Shown: positions 1 to 6,327 of the stretch, in pieces
How the letters are laid out: each line of letters opens with the position of its first letter
Numbering within the stretch: position 1 is the stretch's first letter
From: JAIPEI01 sp041685835
GTDB taxonomy: Bacteria > Desulfobacterota > DSM-4660 > Desulfatiglandales > HGW-15
Assembly: GCA_041685835.1 (NCBI GenBank)
Contig: JAWLEX010000155.1
Span: 1-6,399, forward strand
Length of the DNA: 6,399 nucleotides
Direction: 5' to 3'
Position numbers and translations under genes: made by a program
The notes under the pieces: generated by a model
Databases searched by the model: none
What the model was told of the DNA's origin: nothing
The model's input: the letters and a program-made list of their open reading frames with translations, nothing else

Positions 1-960
1 TTTTTCACGGGCCGGGGGCTCACGCGGGTTGTGATGGTGGTCCACATGGCCGGCGCGGCCGTGAACATACCCCTGGACTATTGCCTGATCAACGGGGCGG
101 GGCCGTTTCCGGAGCTTGGCATTGCGGGGGCGGCCTTGGCCACGGTCACCGCCTATGTCCTGGTGGTCGTGTTCCTGGGGCTGCTTATCTTTGCAAGGGC
201 AAACCGGAAGCTGTTCGGGACCTGGCCCAGAAAGGCCTTTGACCGTGATCTTTTCGGGCGCCTCATGCGCTACGGCGCCCCGAGCGGGGTCCAGTTCTTC
301 CTCGAGATCTTCGCCATCGCGTTCTTCGTACAGATGCTGGGACGACTGGGGGACCTGGAACTGGCGGTTTCCAACATCGTGCTTTCCATTGAGACCCTGT
401 CCTTCCTTCCCATGGTGGGGTTCCACATAGGCAACGCCACGCTCGTGGGCCAGGCCATAGGGCGGGGGAGGCCCCGGGACGGCGAGTACGCCACGAGGAG
501 CGCACTTCACATCACCCTGGTGTACATGAGCTGCGTGGCCGCCCTCTTTGTGGGCGCCCCGGAGTTCCTCCTGGGCCTGTTCAAGGCTGGGCACCACACG
601 AGCGCGGAATTTACGGAGATAATGAGGCTGGGTGTCCCCCTGATGCGATTCGTGGCCCTTTACTGCTTCTTTGACGCCTTGAACCTGGTGTTCTCCGGGG
701 CCTTGAAAGGGGCGGGCGACACCCGCTTCATCATGTGGACCATAGGGAGCCTCTCATTGGGGGTCATGATCATACCCGTGTATGCGGCGGTGGAGATCCT
801 CGGGGCCGGGGTCTATACGGTCTGGATTCTGGCTACCGTCTACATCTGCGGGCTGGGTGTCGCCTTCCTGCTTCGCTACCTCCACGGGGACTGGAAGCGG
901 ATGCGCGTGATCGAACCCGCCGGGGGCAGGCTGGATTCTCAACTCCCGGGACCGGCGTAA
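1..960 (+). CDS. MATE-family multidrug/Na+ (or H+) antiporter, 5'-truncated by window edge
   Basis: The reading frame is open from base 1 and ends at TAA 958-960, giving 319 residues of a family that is usually about 450 long. Roughly the first 130-150 residues are therefore missing, and the GTG/ATG codons near base 31 are internal. MATE proteins are inner-membrane antiporters that export cationic drugs or metabolites using Na+ or H+ gradients. Visible family features are the FFTGRGLTR loop at residues 1-9, GAALAT at 43-48, a second-half start YGAPSGVQFF at 91-100, ATLVGQAIGRGR at 146-157, and GALKGAGDTRF at 233-243. The last echoes the first loop, as expected from the two-fold MATE fold. About eight hydrophobic segments can be read (near 10-30, 42-65, 90-112, 123-147, 168-195, 212-235, 244-266 and 270-292). 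The tail after 295 is short and basic, then Gly/Pro-rich. The family is clear; the subfamily (NorM or DinF-like) and substrate are not. It converges on the MORN gene and overlaps its end by 22 bp. Confidence 0.93.
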   Translation, partial: FFTGRGLTRVVMVVHMAGAAVNIPLDYCLINGAGPFPELGIAGAALATVTAYVLVVVFLGLLIFARANRKLFGTWPRKAFDRDLFGRLMRYGAPSGVQFFLEIFAIAFFVQMLGRLGDLELAVSNIVLSIETLSFLPMVGFHIGNATLVGQAIGRGRPRDGEYATRSALHITLVYMSCVAALFVGAPEFLLGLFKAGHHTSAEFTEIMRLGVPLMRFVALYCFFDALNLVFSGALKGAGDTRFIMWTIGSLSLGVMIIPVYAAVEILGAGVYTVWILATVYICGLGVAFLLRYLHGDWKRMRVIEPAGGRLDSQLPGPA

Positions 961-2021
961 GCCCCGTTGCTGAACTTGCCTTCCTGCACGCGGCCGTCAG
1001 GGTGGAAGAGCATGCCCTGCCCGTGGAAATCGCCGTCCTTGAATTCACCGGCGTACTCGGTCCCGTCGGGCAGCCTCATGCGCCCTTGTCCCTCCATGCG
1101 GCCCTGCACAAAGTCCCCTTCGTACACGGTCCCGTCCTCAAAGGTGTAGACGCCCTTGCCGTGCCTGAGGCCGCCGGCCACCTCGCCCTCATAAACGGAG
1201 CCGTCCGTAAACCAGATGGTTCCCGAACCCTGATCGATCCCGTCCACGAACTCGCCCGTGTATTTCGCGCCGTTCGGCCATACAATGGTCCCGTGGCCGT
1301 GAAATTCGCCGTCCCGGACTTCGCCGGTGTAAGTGAGGCCGTCGGCTCCCTCGAATGTCCCCTGTCCCTGTATTTTTCCGTCTCGAAAATCACCCTCGTA
1401 AGACGAGCCGTCTGAGGATTCAAGCCTGCCGCTGCCGTGCATGTCATCATCGACGAACCCGCCCGTGTAAACGGACCCGTCCGGGTAGGTAAGGGTGCCC
1501 CGGCCGTGCCTCCGGTCGTTTTGGAACTCTCCCTCGTAGCGGGACCCGTCCGGCATCTCGACCACGCCCTGCCCGTGGGCCTTGCCGTCCCTGAATTCAC
1601 CCTCGTAAACATAGGAGCCGTCCGCAGTGGTGTATTTGCCCCGGCCGCATATCTCGTCGTTTCTGAACCCGCCGGTGTACACGTCTCCGTTTGCAAAGGT
1701 CAGGGTGCCGGTCCCGTGCTTGACATTATTTATGAACTCACCTTCGTAGCGTGTCCCGTCGGGCTGCTCCATGACTCCTTTTCCGTGGGCCTCGTTGTTT
1801 TCGAACGCGCCCGTATACCTGGACCCGTCAGGGGTCTCGAGCGACCCCGTTCCCGAGGCCAGGCCGTCCTTGAAGGTCCCTCTGTATACGCTGCCGTCCG
1901 TGTATTTGATGACGCCTTCACCGTTGATACAATCCCCTTCAAGGCATTGGCCCAGGGAGAGGGCCGGGAAAAGGAGAATGATCAGGGCGAGCAGGCAGAT
2001 CCGCTCCTTGATGTGTCCCAT
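939..2021 (-). CDS. exported MORN-repeat protein (13 full repeats plus partial ends)
   Basis: This is a 360-residue protein from ATG 2021-2019 to TGA 941-939. I chose this start because AGGAGG (2036-2031) sits 9 nt upstream and a clean signal peptide follows at once; an upstream in-frame ATG at 2069 would run into the recD2 coding region and add a polar leader. The N-terminus MGHIKER is followed by a hydrophobic core (residues 8-21) and a likely signal peptidase I site after SLG24. Cys26 and Cys31 (CLEGDC) follow, a common opening in bacterial MORN proteins and a possible disulfide. From Tyr46 to 345 there are 13 tandem units of 23 residues (one of 24) of the type Y-x-G-x-F-x5-H-G-x-G-x5-D-G, with a partial unit on each side. 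The mature protein is acidic and has no other domain. MORN repeats form beta-hairpin rods associated with membranes, lipids or protein scaffolding; the job of this exported version is unknown. It starts 28 nt after the recD2 stop, so it is probably co-transcribed. Confidence 0.93.
   Translation of the reverse strand: MGHIKERICLLALIILLFPALSLGQCLEGDCINGEGVIKYTDGSVYRGTFKDGLASGTGSLETPDGSRYTGAFENNEAHGKGVMEQPDGTRYEGEFINNVKHGTGTLTFANGDVYTGGFRNDEICGRGKYTTADGSYVYEGEFRDGKAHGQGVVEMPDGSRYEGEFQNDRRHGRGTLTYPDGSVYTGGFVDDDMHGSGRLESSDGSSYEGDFRDGKIQGQGTFEGADGLTYTGEVRDGEFHGHGTIVWPNGAKYTGEFVDGIDQGSGTIWFTDGSVYEGEVAGGLRHGKGVYTFEDGTVYEGDFVQGRMEGQGRMRLPDGTEYAGEFKDGDFHGQGMLFHPDGRVQEGKFSNGAYAGPGS
942..1886 (-). repeat. 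MORN repeat array encoded in the gene (13 x ~69 bp plus partial last unit)
   Basis: This stretch encodes residues 46-360 of the MORN protein. Units begin at residues 46, 69, 92, 115 (24 residues, one extra Tyr-Val step), 139, 162, 185, 208, 231, 254, 277, 300 and 323, with a 15-residue final unit at 346-360. A half unit (residues 32-45) precedes them. Neighbouring units have diverged at the DNA level: units 4 and 7 match at about two thirds of bases when aligned by eye. The array is therefore old and under protein-level constraint, rather than recently expanded. Confidence 0.9.
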
Positions 2022-2030
2022 GGGTTGATT

Positions 2031-2036
2031 CCTCCT
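2031..2036 (-). promoter_or_regulatory. Shine-Dalgarno for the MORN gene
   Basis: The minus strand reads AGGAGG here, followed by 9 nt and then ATG at 2021-2019. It lies in the 28 nt gap after the recD2 stop codon. It fixes the MORN start and shows that this gene has its own strong ribosome-binding site. Confidence 0.85.
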
Positions 2037-2049
2037 GAAGCAAGGGGTT

Positions 2050-4233
2050 TTATTTTCCAAGGACCGCACCGAGGCGGCGGTCCAGGTAAGAGTATCTTTT
2101 TTCCGTCCGGTCGTTTTTGACCGCGATGGCCAGTGCCTTGGGGGTTCCCACGATTACCACGAGCCGTTTCCCCCGGGTGACGGCGGTGTAAATCAGGTTC
2201 CGCTGTAAAAGCATGTAGTGCTGGGTCAGGAGGGGAATCAAGACCGCGGGATACTCGGACCCCTGGGACTTGTGCACCGAGACCGCGTAGGCGGGCACGA
2301 GTTCGTCCAGGTCGGTGAAGTCATAGGGTACGGGCCGCCCGTCAAAGGTCACCAGGACTTCACGGGTCTCCAGGTCCACTTGGCTGATGCGGCCGATGTC
2401 CCCGTTGAAGACCTCCCGGTCGTAGTCGTTTCGAATCTGCATGACCTTGTCCCCCGCGCGAAAACAGCGGCTCCCCCGCGTCACGGAATCTCCCCCGGGG
2501 TTGAGGGCCTCCTGAAGGACGCGGTTGAGGTTTTCCGCGCCCACCGTGCCCTTGTGCATGGGAGTCAGCACCTGGATGTCGTCCACCGGGTCCAGGCCGA
2601 AGCGCGCGGGGATGCGTTCCCGGACCAGTTCCTGGATGATTCGGATCACCTGTTCAGGGTCCTCCTGCCGGATGAAGTGAAAATCCTCATCAGGCCCGGC
2701 CGCCTCGAGGGGAGGCAGCTCACCGTGAAGGATAGAGTGGGCGTTGACGATGATACGGCTCTCCCGCGCCTGCCGGAAAATCCGGTCCAGAGTGACAACC
2801 GGCAGGGTCCGGGATTTGATGATGTCTCTCAGCACGTTTCCGGGCCCCACGGAAGGGAGCTGGTTCACGTCGCCCACCATGATCAGGGTGGCGGAAGGAG
2901 GCAGGGCCTTGATCAGGTGGTGCATGAGAAGCGTGTCGATCATGGAGGCCTCGTCCACCACAAGCAGGTCGCATTCCAGGGGGGATTGGTCGTTTCGTTG
3001 AAATCCGCCCTTTCGCATGCTGAACTCCAGCATGCGATGTATGGTCCTGGCCTCGAATCCGGTGGCCTCGGCCATGCGCTTGGCGGCCCGGCCCGTGGGC
3101 GCCGCCAGCATGATCCGGATATTCAGTTTGGAGACTATCCGGAGGAGCGCATTGATGATGGTGGTCTTGCCTGTTCCGGGTCCGCCCGTGATGATCATGG
3201 CCTTGTTCTCGAGGGCGCAGCGAATCGCCTCGGACTGCTTTCGGGCCAGCGTGATGGACAGCCGGTCCTGTACCCAGGCCAGGGCCTTGTCCGTGTTTAC
3301 CGGCCGGATGGCGGACCGGGCGCGCAGCAGGGCGGCCAGGCGTCCGGCCGTGGATGTTTCCGCCTGGTAAAATGCGGCCAGGTACACGGCCTTGCAATTT
3401 TCCTGTAAGGAGTCGAGGCCTTTGTCCAGGTCCTCGATAACGATCCGGCCTGCCAGGTTGACGGCCCCTACGGCCCGGGCGACATGCTCCTCCGGCACGT
3501 CGAGAATTTCGATGCTCCTGGAGATGAGAAGGCCGTAGGGATAATAGACGTGGCCTTCATCCGCCATGCGGTGCAATACGTACAGTATCCCGGCCTCCAC
3601 ACGGACCGGGGAATCCTTTGAAAACCCGATCTTTTCGGCGATGCGGTCCGCCGTTAGAAATCCGATCCCGAAGACGTCCGTGGCCAGCCTGTAAGGGTTC
3701 TCCTTCACCACGGCGATGGAGTCGTTGCCGTACTGCTTGAATATGCGGGTGGCGTAGCCGGAACCGACGCCGTGGGACTGAAGAAAGATCATTACCTCCC
3801 TGATCTCTTTCTGCTCCTCCCAGGCCCGGCGTATCATGTCGATTCGCTTTTTACCGATCCCCTCCACCCGGGCCAGCTCGTCGATGCGGCCGTCAATGAC
3901 TTCCAGGGTCTCTTCCCCGAAGGCCTTGACGATCCGCCCGGCCATGACCGGCCCTATGCCCTTTATAAGGCCGCTTCCGAGGTATCTCTGGATTCCTGAA
4001 ACGCCGGCAGGCTTGAGGGTGCGGTATTGGTGTATCTTGAACTGCCTTCCGTACCGGGGGTGCTCGGTCCACTCGCCCGTCATGTGAAGGACTTCTCCGG
4101 GAACCGGCCCGGGAAGATTTCCCGCCACCGTGAGCAGGTCTCTTTCACCGGGTACGCGGACACGGGCGATGGTGTACCCGTCTTCCTCGTTGGTGTAAGT
4201 GAGACGCTCGATCTGGCCCCGCAGCTCAGCCAA
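2050..4233 (-). CDS. recD2: RecD2-type (RecD/TraA family) ATP-dependent 5'-3' DNA helicase
   Basis: A superfamily 1B DNA helicase of 727 residues from TTG 4233-4231 to TAA 2052-2050. The ordered features define RecD2 rather than RecD1. The N-terminal domain opens with LRGQIERLTYTNEEDGYTI (residues 4-22). A helix-hairpin-helix region follows, with GIGP at 92-95, VEGIGKKR at 123-130 and FGIGFLTADRIAEKIG at 188-203. The helicase core has Walker A GGPGTGKT at 350-357, LAAPTGRAAKRM at 376-387, TIHRMLEF at 397-404, Walker B VDEASMID at 426-433, motif III VGDVNQLPSVGPG at 453-465 and FNGDIG at 609-614. It ends with VSVHKSQGSEY at 651-661 and YTAVTRGKR at 682-690. An SH3-like insert lies near 615-650. 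All ATPase motifs are intact. A longer ATG start at 4413 is open, but it lacks a Shine-Dalgarno and its extra 60 residues do not look like the family; the TTG start gives the usual family N-terminus and length. RecD2 proteins unwind DNA with 5' single-stranded tails and act in repair and replication-fork maintenance, as known from Deinococcus and Bacillus. Confidence 0.93.
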   Translation of the reverse strand: MAELRGQIERLTYTNEEDGYTIARVRVPGERDLLTVAGNLPGPVPGEVLHMTGEWTEHPRYGRQFKIHQYRTLKPAGVSGIQRYLGSGLIKGIGPVMAGRIVKAFGEETLEVIDGRIDELARVEGIGKKRIDMIRRAWEEQKEIREVMIFLQSHGVGSGYATRIFKQYGNDSIAVVKENPYRLATDVFGIGFLTADRIAEKIGFSKDSPVRVEAGILYVLHRMADEGHVYYPYGLLISRSIEILDVPEEHVARAVGAVNLAGRIVIEDLDKGLDSLQENCKAVYLAAFYQAETSTAGRLAALLRARSAIRPVNTDKALAWVQDRLSITLARKQSEAIRCALENKAMIITGGPGTGKTTIINALLRIVSKLNIRIMLAAPTGRAAKRMAEATGFEARTIHRMLEFSMRKGGFQRNDQSPLECDLLVVDEASMIDTLLMHHLIKALPPSATLIMVGDVNQLPSVGPGNVLRDIIKSRTLPVVTLDRIFRQARESRIIVNAHSILHGELPPLEAAGPDEDFHFIRQEDPEQVIRIIQELVRERIPARFGLDPVDDIQVLTPMHKGTVGAENLNRVLQEALNPGGDSVTRGSRCFRAGDKVMQIRNDYDREVFNGDIGRISQVDLETREVLVTFDGRPVPYDFTDLDELVPAYAVSVHKSQGSEYPAVLIPLLTQHYMLLQRNLIYTAVTRGKRLVVIVGTPKALAIAVKNDRTEKRYSYLDRRLGAVLGK

Positions 4234-4238
4234 TGTCG

Positions 4239-4247
4239 CCTTCCCCC
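4239..4247 (-). promoter_or_regulatory. possible ribosome-binding site for the TTG start of recD2
   Basis: The minus strand reads GGGGGAAGG, 5 nt before the TTG at 4233-4231. It is an imperfect purine-rich match, but better than anything upstream of the alternative ATG at 4413, where the preceding bases are pyrimidine-rich. It is modest support for the shorter start. Confidence 0.4.
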
Positions 4248-4319
4248 GTGCCAGGGTGTTTTTCCCTGCCCCCTCCGCGTTCCATCCCCGCCATGGGCCC
4301 GAAAAACGAAAGGCTTGAT

Positions 4320-4415
4320 GTTTATCGCCTGTTGACAGCCCATGGATGCCCCGCCTTAGATTTCGATAAACCGGTAAGAGCACCAGGGTCAGTTTATCGC
4401 CCGAGCCGCCCATGG
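4320..4415. repeat. two direct GTTTATCGCC...GCCCATGG modules with an inverted CGATAAAC between
   Basis: On the + strand, module 1 is GTTTATCGCC (4320-4329), an 8 nt spacer, then GCCCATGG (4338-4345). Module 2 is GTTTATCGCC (4392-4401), a 6 nt spacer, then GCCCATGG (4408-4415). The inverse octamer CGATAAAC lies between them at 4364-4371. It could pair with either GTTTATCG copy (8 bp stem with a 36 or 20 nt loop). A further CCATGG, with GCCCATGG on the minus strand, is at 4291-4298. The arrangement could be a regulator-binding array or an RNA switch element; no known motif is recognised. Confidence 0.6.
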
Positions 4416-4441
4416 CAAGGGAAATCAGGGTTTGGGCCGGG

Positions 4442-6310
4442 CTAGGGCCGTTGCCAGAGGGCCTCTTCGAGGCCGGAGCTCCTTTGTATGCGGCGGGAGA
4501 CGGCGGCCCTGAGGACCGTTTCAGGCGTCCAGATCTCCACGAAATCCCTGGCGCGGGTGACGGCCGTGTAGACCAGCTCCCGGGTGAGAACCGGGGAGGG
4601 GCGGTCGCCCAGGATCAGGAGGACCCGGTCGAATTCCGACCCCTGGCTCTTGTGCACGGTCATGGCAAAGGCGGTTTCGTGCTCCGGAAGGCGCATGGGG
4701 TGGACGCTCCGAATCCCCCCGGCCGGGCCTGGAAAGCAGGCGCAAAGTTCCCCTTCCTGATCCTGTGGGAGAATGATTCCCACGTCACCGTTGAAGAGCT
4801 GCAGCTCGTAGTTGTTACGCACAACCAGGATGGGGCGCCCGGCGTACATGGGCCCGCTTGGATGAATGAGTCCTTCGGAGGCGAGCGATCTTTCCACGAT
4901 GCGATTGACGTGCCTGGCACCGTAAGGGCCTTCACGCAGGGCGCAGAGGATGCGGAACCTTTCCAGGGCCTGAATCGCCCGGGCCGGATCAATCTCCTGA
5001 GTGATTTTGGAAAGAAACTCCCCGGCATATTGCCTGAGGGCGGGACCCAGCTCGCTTCGGTCCGGAAGGGGCGACCAGCGTATGTCTTCAAAGGAGCCGT
5101 CCCGCAAAAGCGAGACCGCGGCCTCTGCATCCCCCTGGTTCACGAGGCGGCTGATTCCGCCGAGCCCGGAACCAGGGTCGAACCGGTAGCTCTTTCGAAG
5201 GACTACGATGCTGTCTTGAATCGGTGATCCGTCGTCAGGGGCCTCCGGCTCGGGGATCAGTTGTCCGGTGCCTTTCTCCAGAAGCGGCCGGAAGCCGGAT
5301 GAAAAACCCGGGTATTGATCCCTGCCGCAGATGTCGCCCAGGACGGCCCCGGCCTCCACGGACGCCAGCTGGTCCCGGTCTCCCACAAGGATGAGCCTTG
5401 CATTGTGAGGAACCGCCTGGACCAGCTTGGACATCAGGGCCAGGTCCACCATGGATGCCTCGTCAACCACGAGGACGTCGATGGGGAGAGTGCGTTCGGC
5501 GTTGTGCCGGAAATAGGGTGATCCGGGAATGGTCCCCAGGAGTCTATGGATGGTGGAGGCTTCCGCAGGCATGGAGGGCGCAGCAACCCCTGAATCCACC
5601 AGGGCCGCGGCTGTCCGGCGGACTGCTTCTCCTAAACGGGCTGCCGCCTTGCCTGTGGGCGCAGCCAGTGCGATCCGGAGAGGCGGGCCTTCACGGCCCG
5701 AGGTCTCCTGAAGGAGGGCCAGGATCCTGGCTACCGTCGTGGTCTTGCCGGTCCCCGGACCGCCCGATATCACTATGAACCGGCGGAGGATCGCCGCGCA
5801 GGCGGCGGTTTTCTGCCAGTCCGGTTCATCGCCCCGGCCGCCGGTTGAAGGAAAGAGGCGCAAGAGGGCTTCCTGAAGGTTTTTGAGGTCGGGAACCCGG
5901 GCGACCTGTGGGGCCCGATCCAGGATCCATCGGGCGAGGGTGTCCTGATAGGTCCGGTAGCGGTGCAAATACAGGCGCGCGTGCCCGTCCAGGACCAGGG
6001 GGGTGAAGTCGCCGGGTTCGCCCACCACCGAGGTCCGCCGAAGCCCGGCCGCCCACTTCCCGGCCGAAGGAAATCGCGGGACGCCGGGCGGCCGTCCCTC
6101 GGGGAAGATGGTTTCTTCTGCGCGCCCGAGATCAAGGCACACATTTCCGTCACGTGTGGAGCGGCTCGTCAGGGCCGCGGCCAGAAAGAGCTCCTTTGAA
6201 TCCACTGCTCCGGACAGCTTGGCCATGAGCCCTGCAAAGCTGATGTCCAGCCCGGCCACTGCGCCGTGTTCCCTGAGTCCGTCGAGAATGGTATGGGTTG
6301 GGAGATCCAT
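4442..6310 (-). CDS. recD: exodeoxyribonuclease V subunit alpha (RecD, RecBCD 5'-3' helicase)
   Basis: A 622-residue protein from ATG 6310-6308 to TAG 4444-4442, close to the 608 residues of E. coli RecD. RecD is the fast 5'-3' motor of RecBCD, the helicase-nuclease that resects double-strand breaks for RecA loading. Seen in order are: the N-terminal RecB-contact domain with ARLYLHRYRTYQ at 111-122; a Q-motif-like DWQKTAA at 164-170; Walker A GGPGTGKTTT at 183-192; ALAAPTGKAAARL at 214-226; STIHRLLG at 252-259; Walker B VDEASMVD at 282-289; VGDRDQLASVEAG at 309-321; LRKSYRF at 371-377; FNGDVG at 506-511; TVHKSQGSEFD at 551-561; and YTAVTRAR at 581-588. It lacks the helix-hairpin-helix block that marks RecD2. 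The gene starts 17 nt after the preceding stop, as expected in a recB-recD operon, with only a weak CAGGG ribosome-binding site, so translation may be coupled to the gene before it. All catalytic motifs are intact. Confidence 0.95.
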   Translation of the reverse strand: MDLPTHTILDGLREHGAVAGLDISFAGLMAKLSGAVDSKELFLAAALTSRSTRDGNVCLDLGRAEETIFPEGRPPGVPRFPSAGKWAAGLRRTSVVGEPGDFTPLVLDGHARLYLHRYRTYQDTLARWILDRAPQVARVPDLKNLQEALLRLFPSTGGRGDEPDWQKTAACAAILRRFIVISGGPGTGKTTTVARILALLQETSGREGPPLRIALAAPTGKAAARLGEAVRRTAAALVDSGVAAPSMPAEASTIHRLLGTIPGSPYFRHNAERTLPIDVLVVDEASMVDLALMSKLVQAVPHNARLILVGDRDQLASVEAGAVLGDICGRDQYPGFSSGFRPLLEKGTGQLIPEPEAPDDGSPIQDSIVVLRKSYRFDPGSGLGGISRLVNQGDAEAAVSLLRDGSFEDIRWSPLPDRSELGPALRQYAGEFLSKITQEIDPARAIQALERFRILCALREGPYGARHVNRIVERSLASEGLIHPSGPMYAGRPILVVRNNYELQLFNGDVGIILPQDQEGELCACFPGPAGGIRSVHPMRLPEHETAFAMTVHKSQGSEFDRVLLILGDRPSPVLTRELVYTAVTRARDFVEIWTPETVLRAAVSRRIQRSSGLEEALWQRP

Positions 6311-6327
6311 GGGTTTATCCGGCCCTG

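Larger units (their letters stand above)
4234..4441 (-). other. leader region between recD and recD2
   Basis: These 208 bases lie between the recD stop and the preferred recD2 start. The recD2 frame stays open back to ATG 4413, but its translation here (mixed Gly, Arg and Trp-rich) resembles no conserved RecD2 segment. Local composition around 4300-4400 is more AT-rich than the flanking genes. The stretch holds the repeated modules listed separately. I see no convincing minus-strand sigma-70 promoter. No factor-independent terminator (GC hairpin plus T-run) follows recD, so read-through from recD into recD2 is plausible. Confidence 0.55.

Noticed and set aside
900..1000. Terminator between the convergent MATE and MORN genes
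   Set aside because: There are GC-rich partial inverted pieces (GCCGG and CCCGGG), but no continuous stem with a following T-run on either strand.
1944..1952. Lipoprotein signal (lipobox) at the MORN N-terminus
   Set aside because: The residue before Cys26 is Gln, which breaks the required small residue at -1. A signal peptidase I site after SLG24 fits better.
2022..2069. Longer MORN start at ATG 2069
   Set aside because: It overlaps recD2, lacks a Shine-Dalgarno and puts a polar 16-residue leader before the signal peptide. AGGAGG sits correctly for the ATG at 2021.
735..2120. Two + strand open frames of about 226 codons (735-1415 and 1437-2120)
   Set aside because: They mirror the MORN coding repeats (periodic GPV and VHGPV) and the end of the MATE gene in other frames. 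They have no start signals or domains of their own.
2218..3408. 396-codon open frame on the + strand, antisense to recD2
   Set aside because: It is a shadow of GC-rich codon use in recD2, which carries every helicase motif on the other strand. Its translation has no recognisable domain.
4332..4361. TTGACA, 18 nt, TTAGAT: sigma-70-like promoter on the + strand
   Set aside because: The -35 is perfect, but the -10 is weak. It would read antisense into recD, where no + strand gene exists, and TTGACA falls in the spacer of only one repeat module. It could drive an antisense RNA, but there is no further support.
4412..5227. 271-codon + strand open frame antisense to recD
   Set aside because: It lies opposite the C-terminal motifs of RecD, which are intact. 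It is composition-driven and resembles no known protein.
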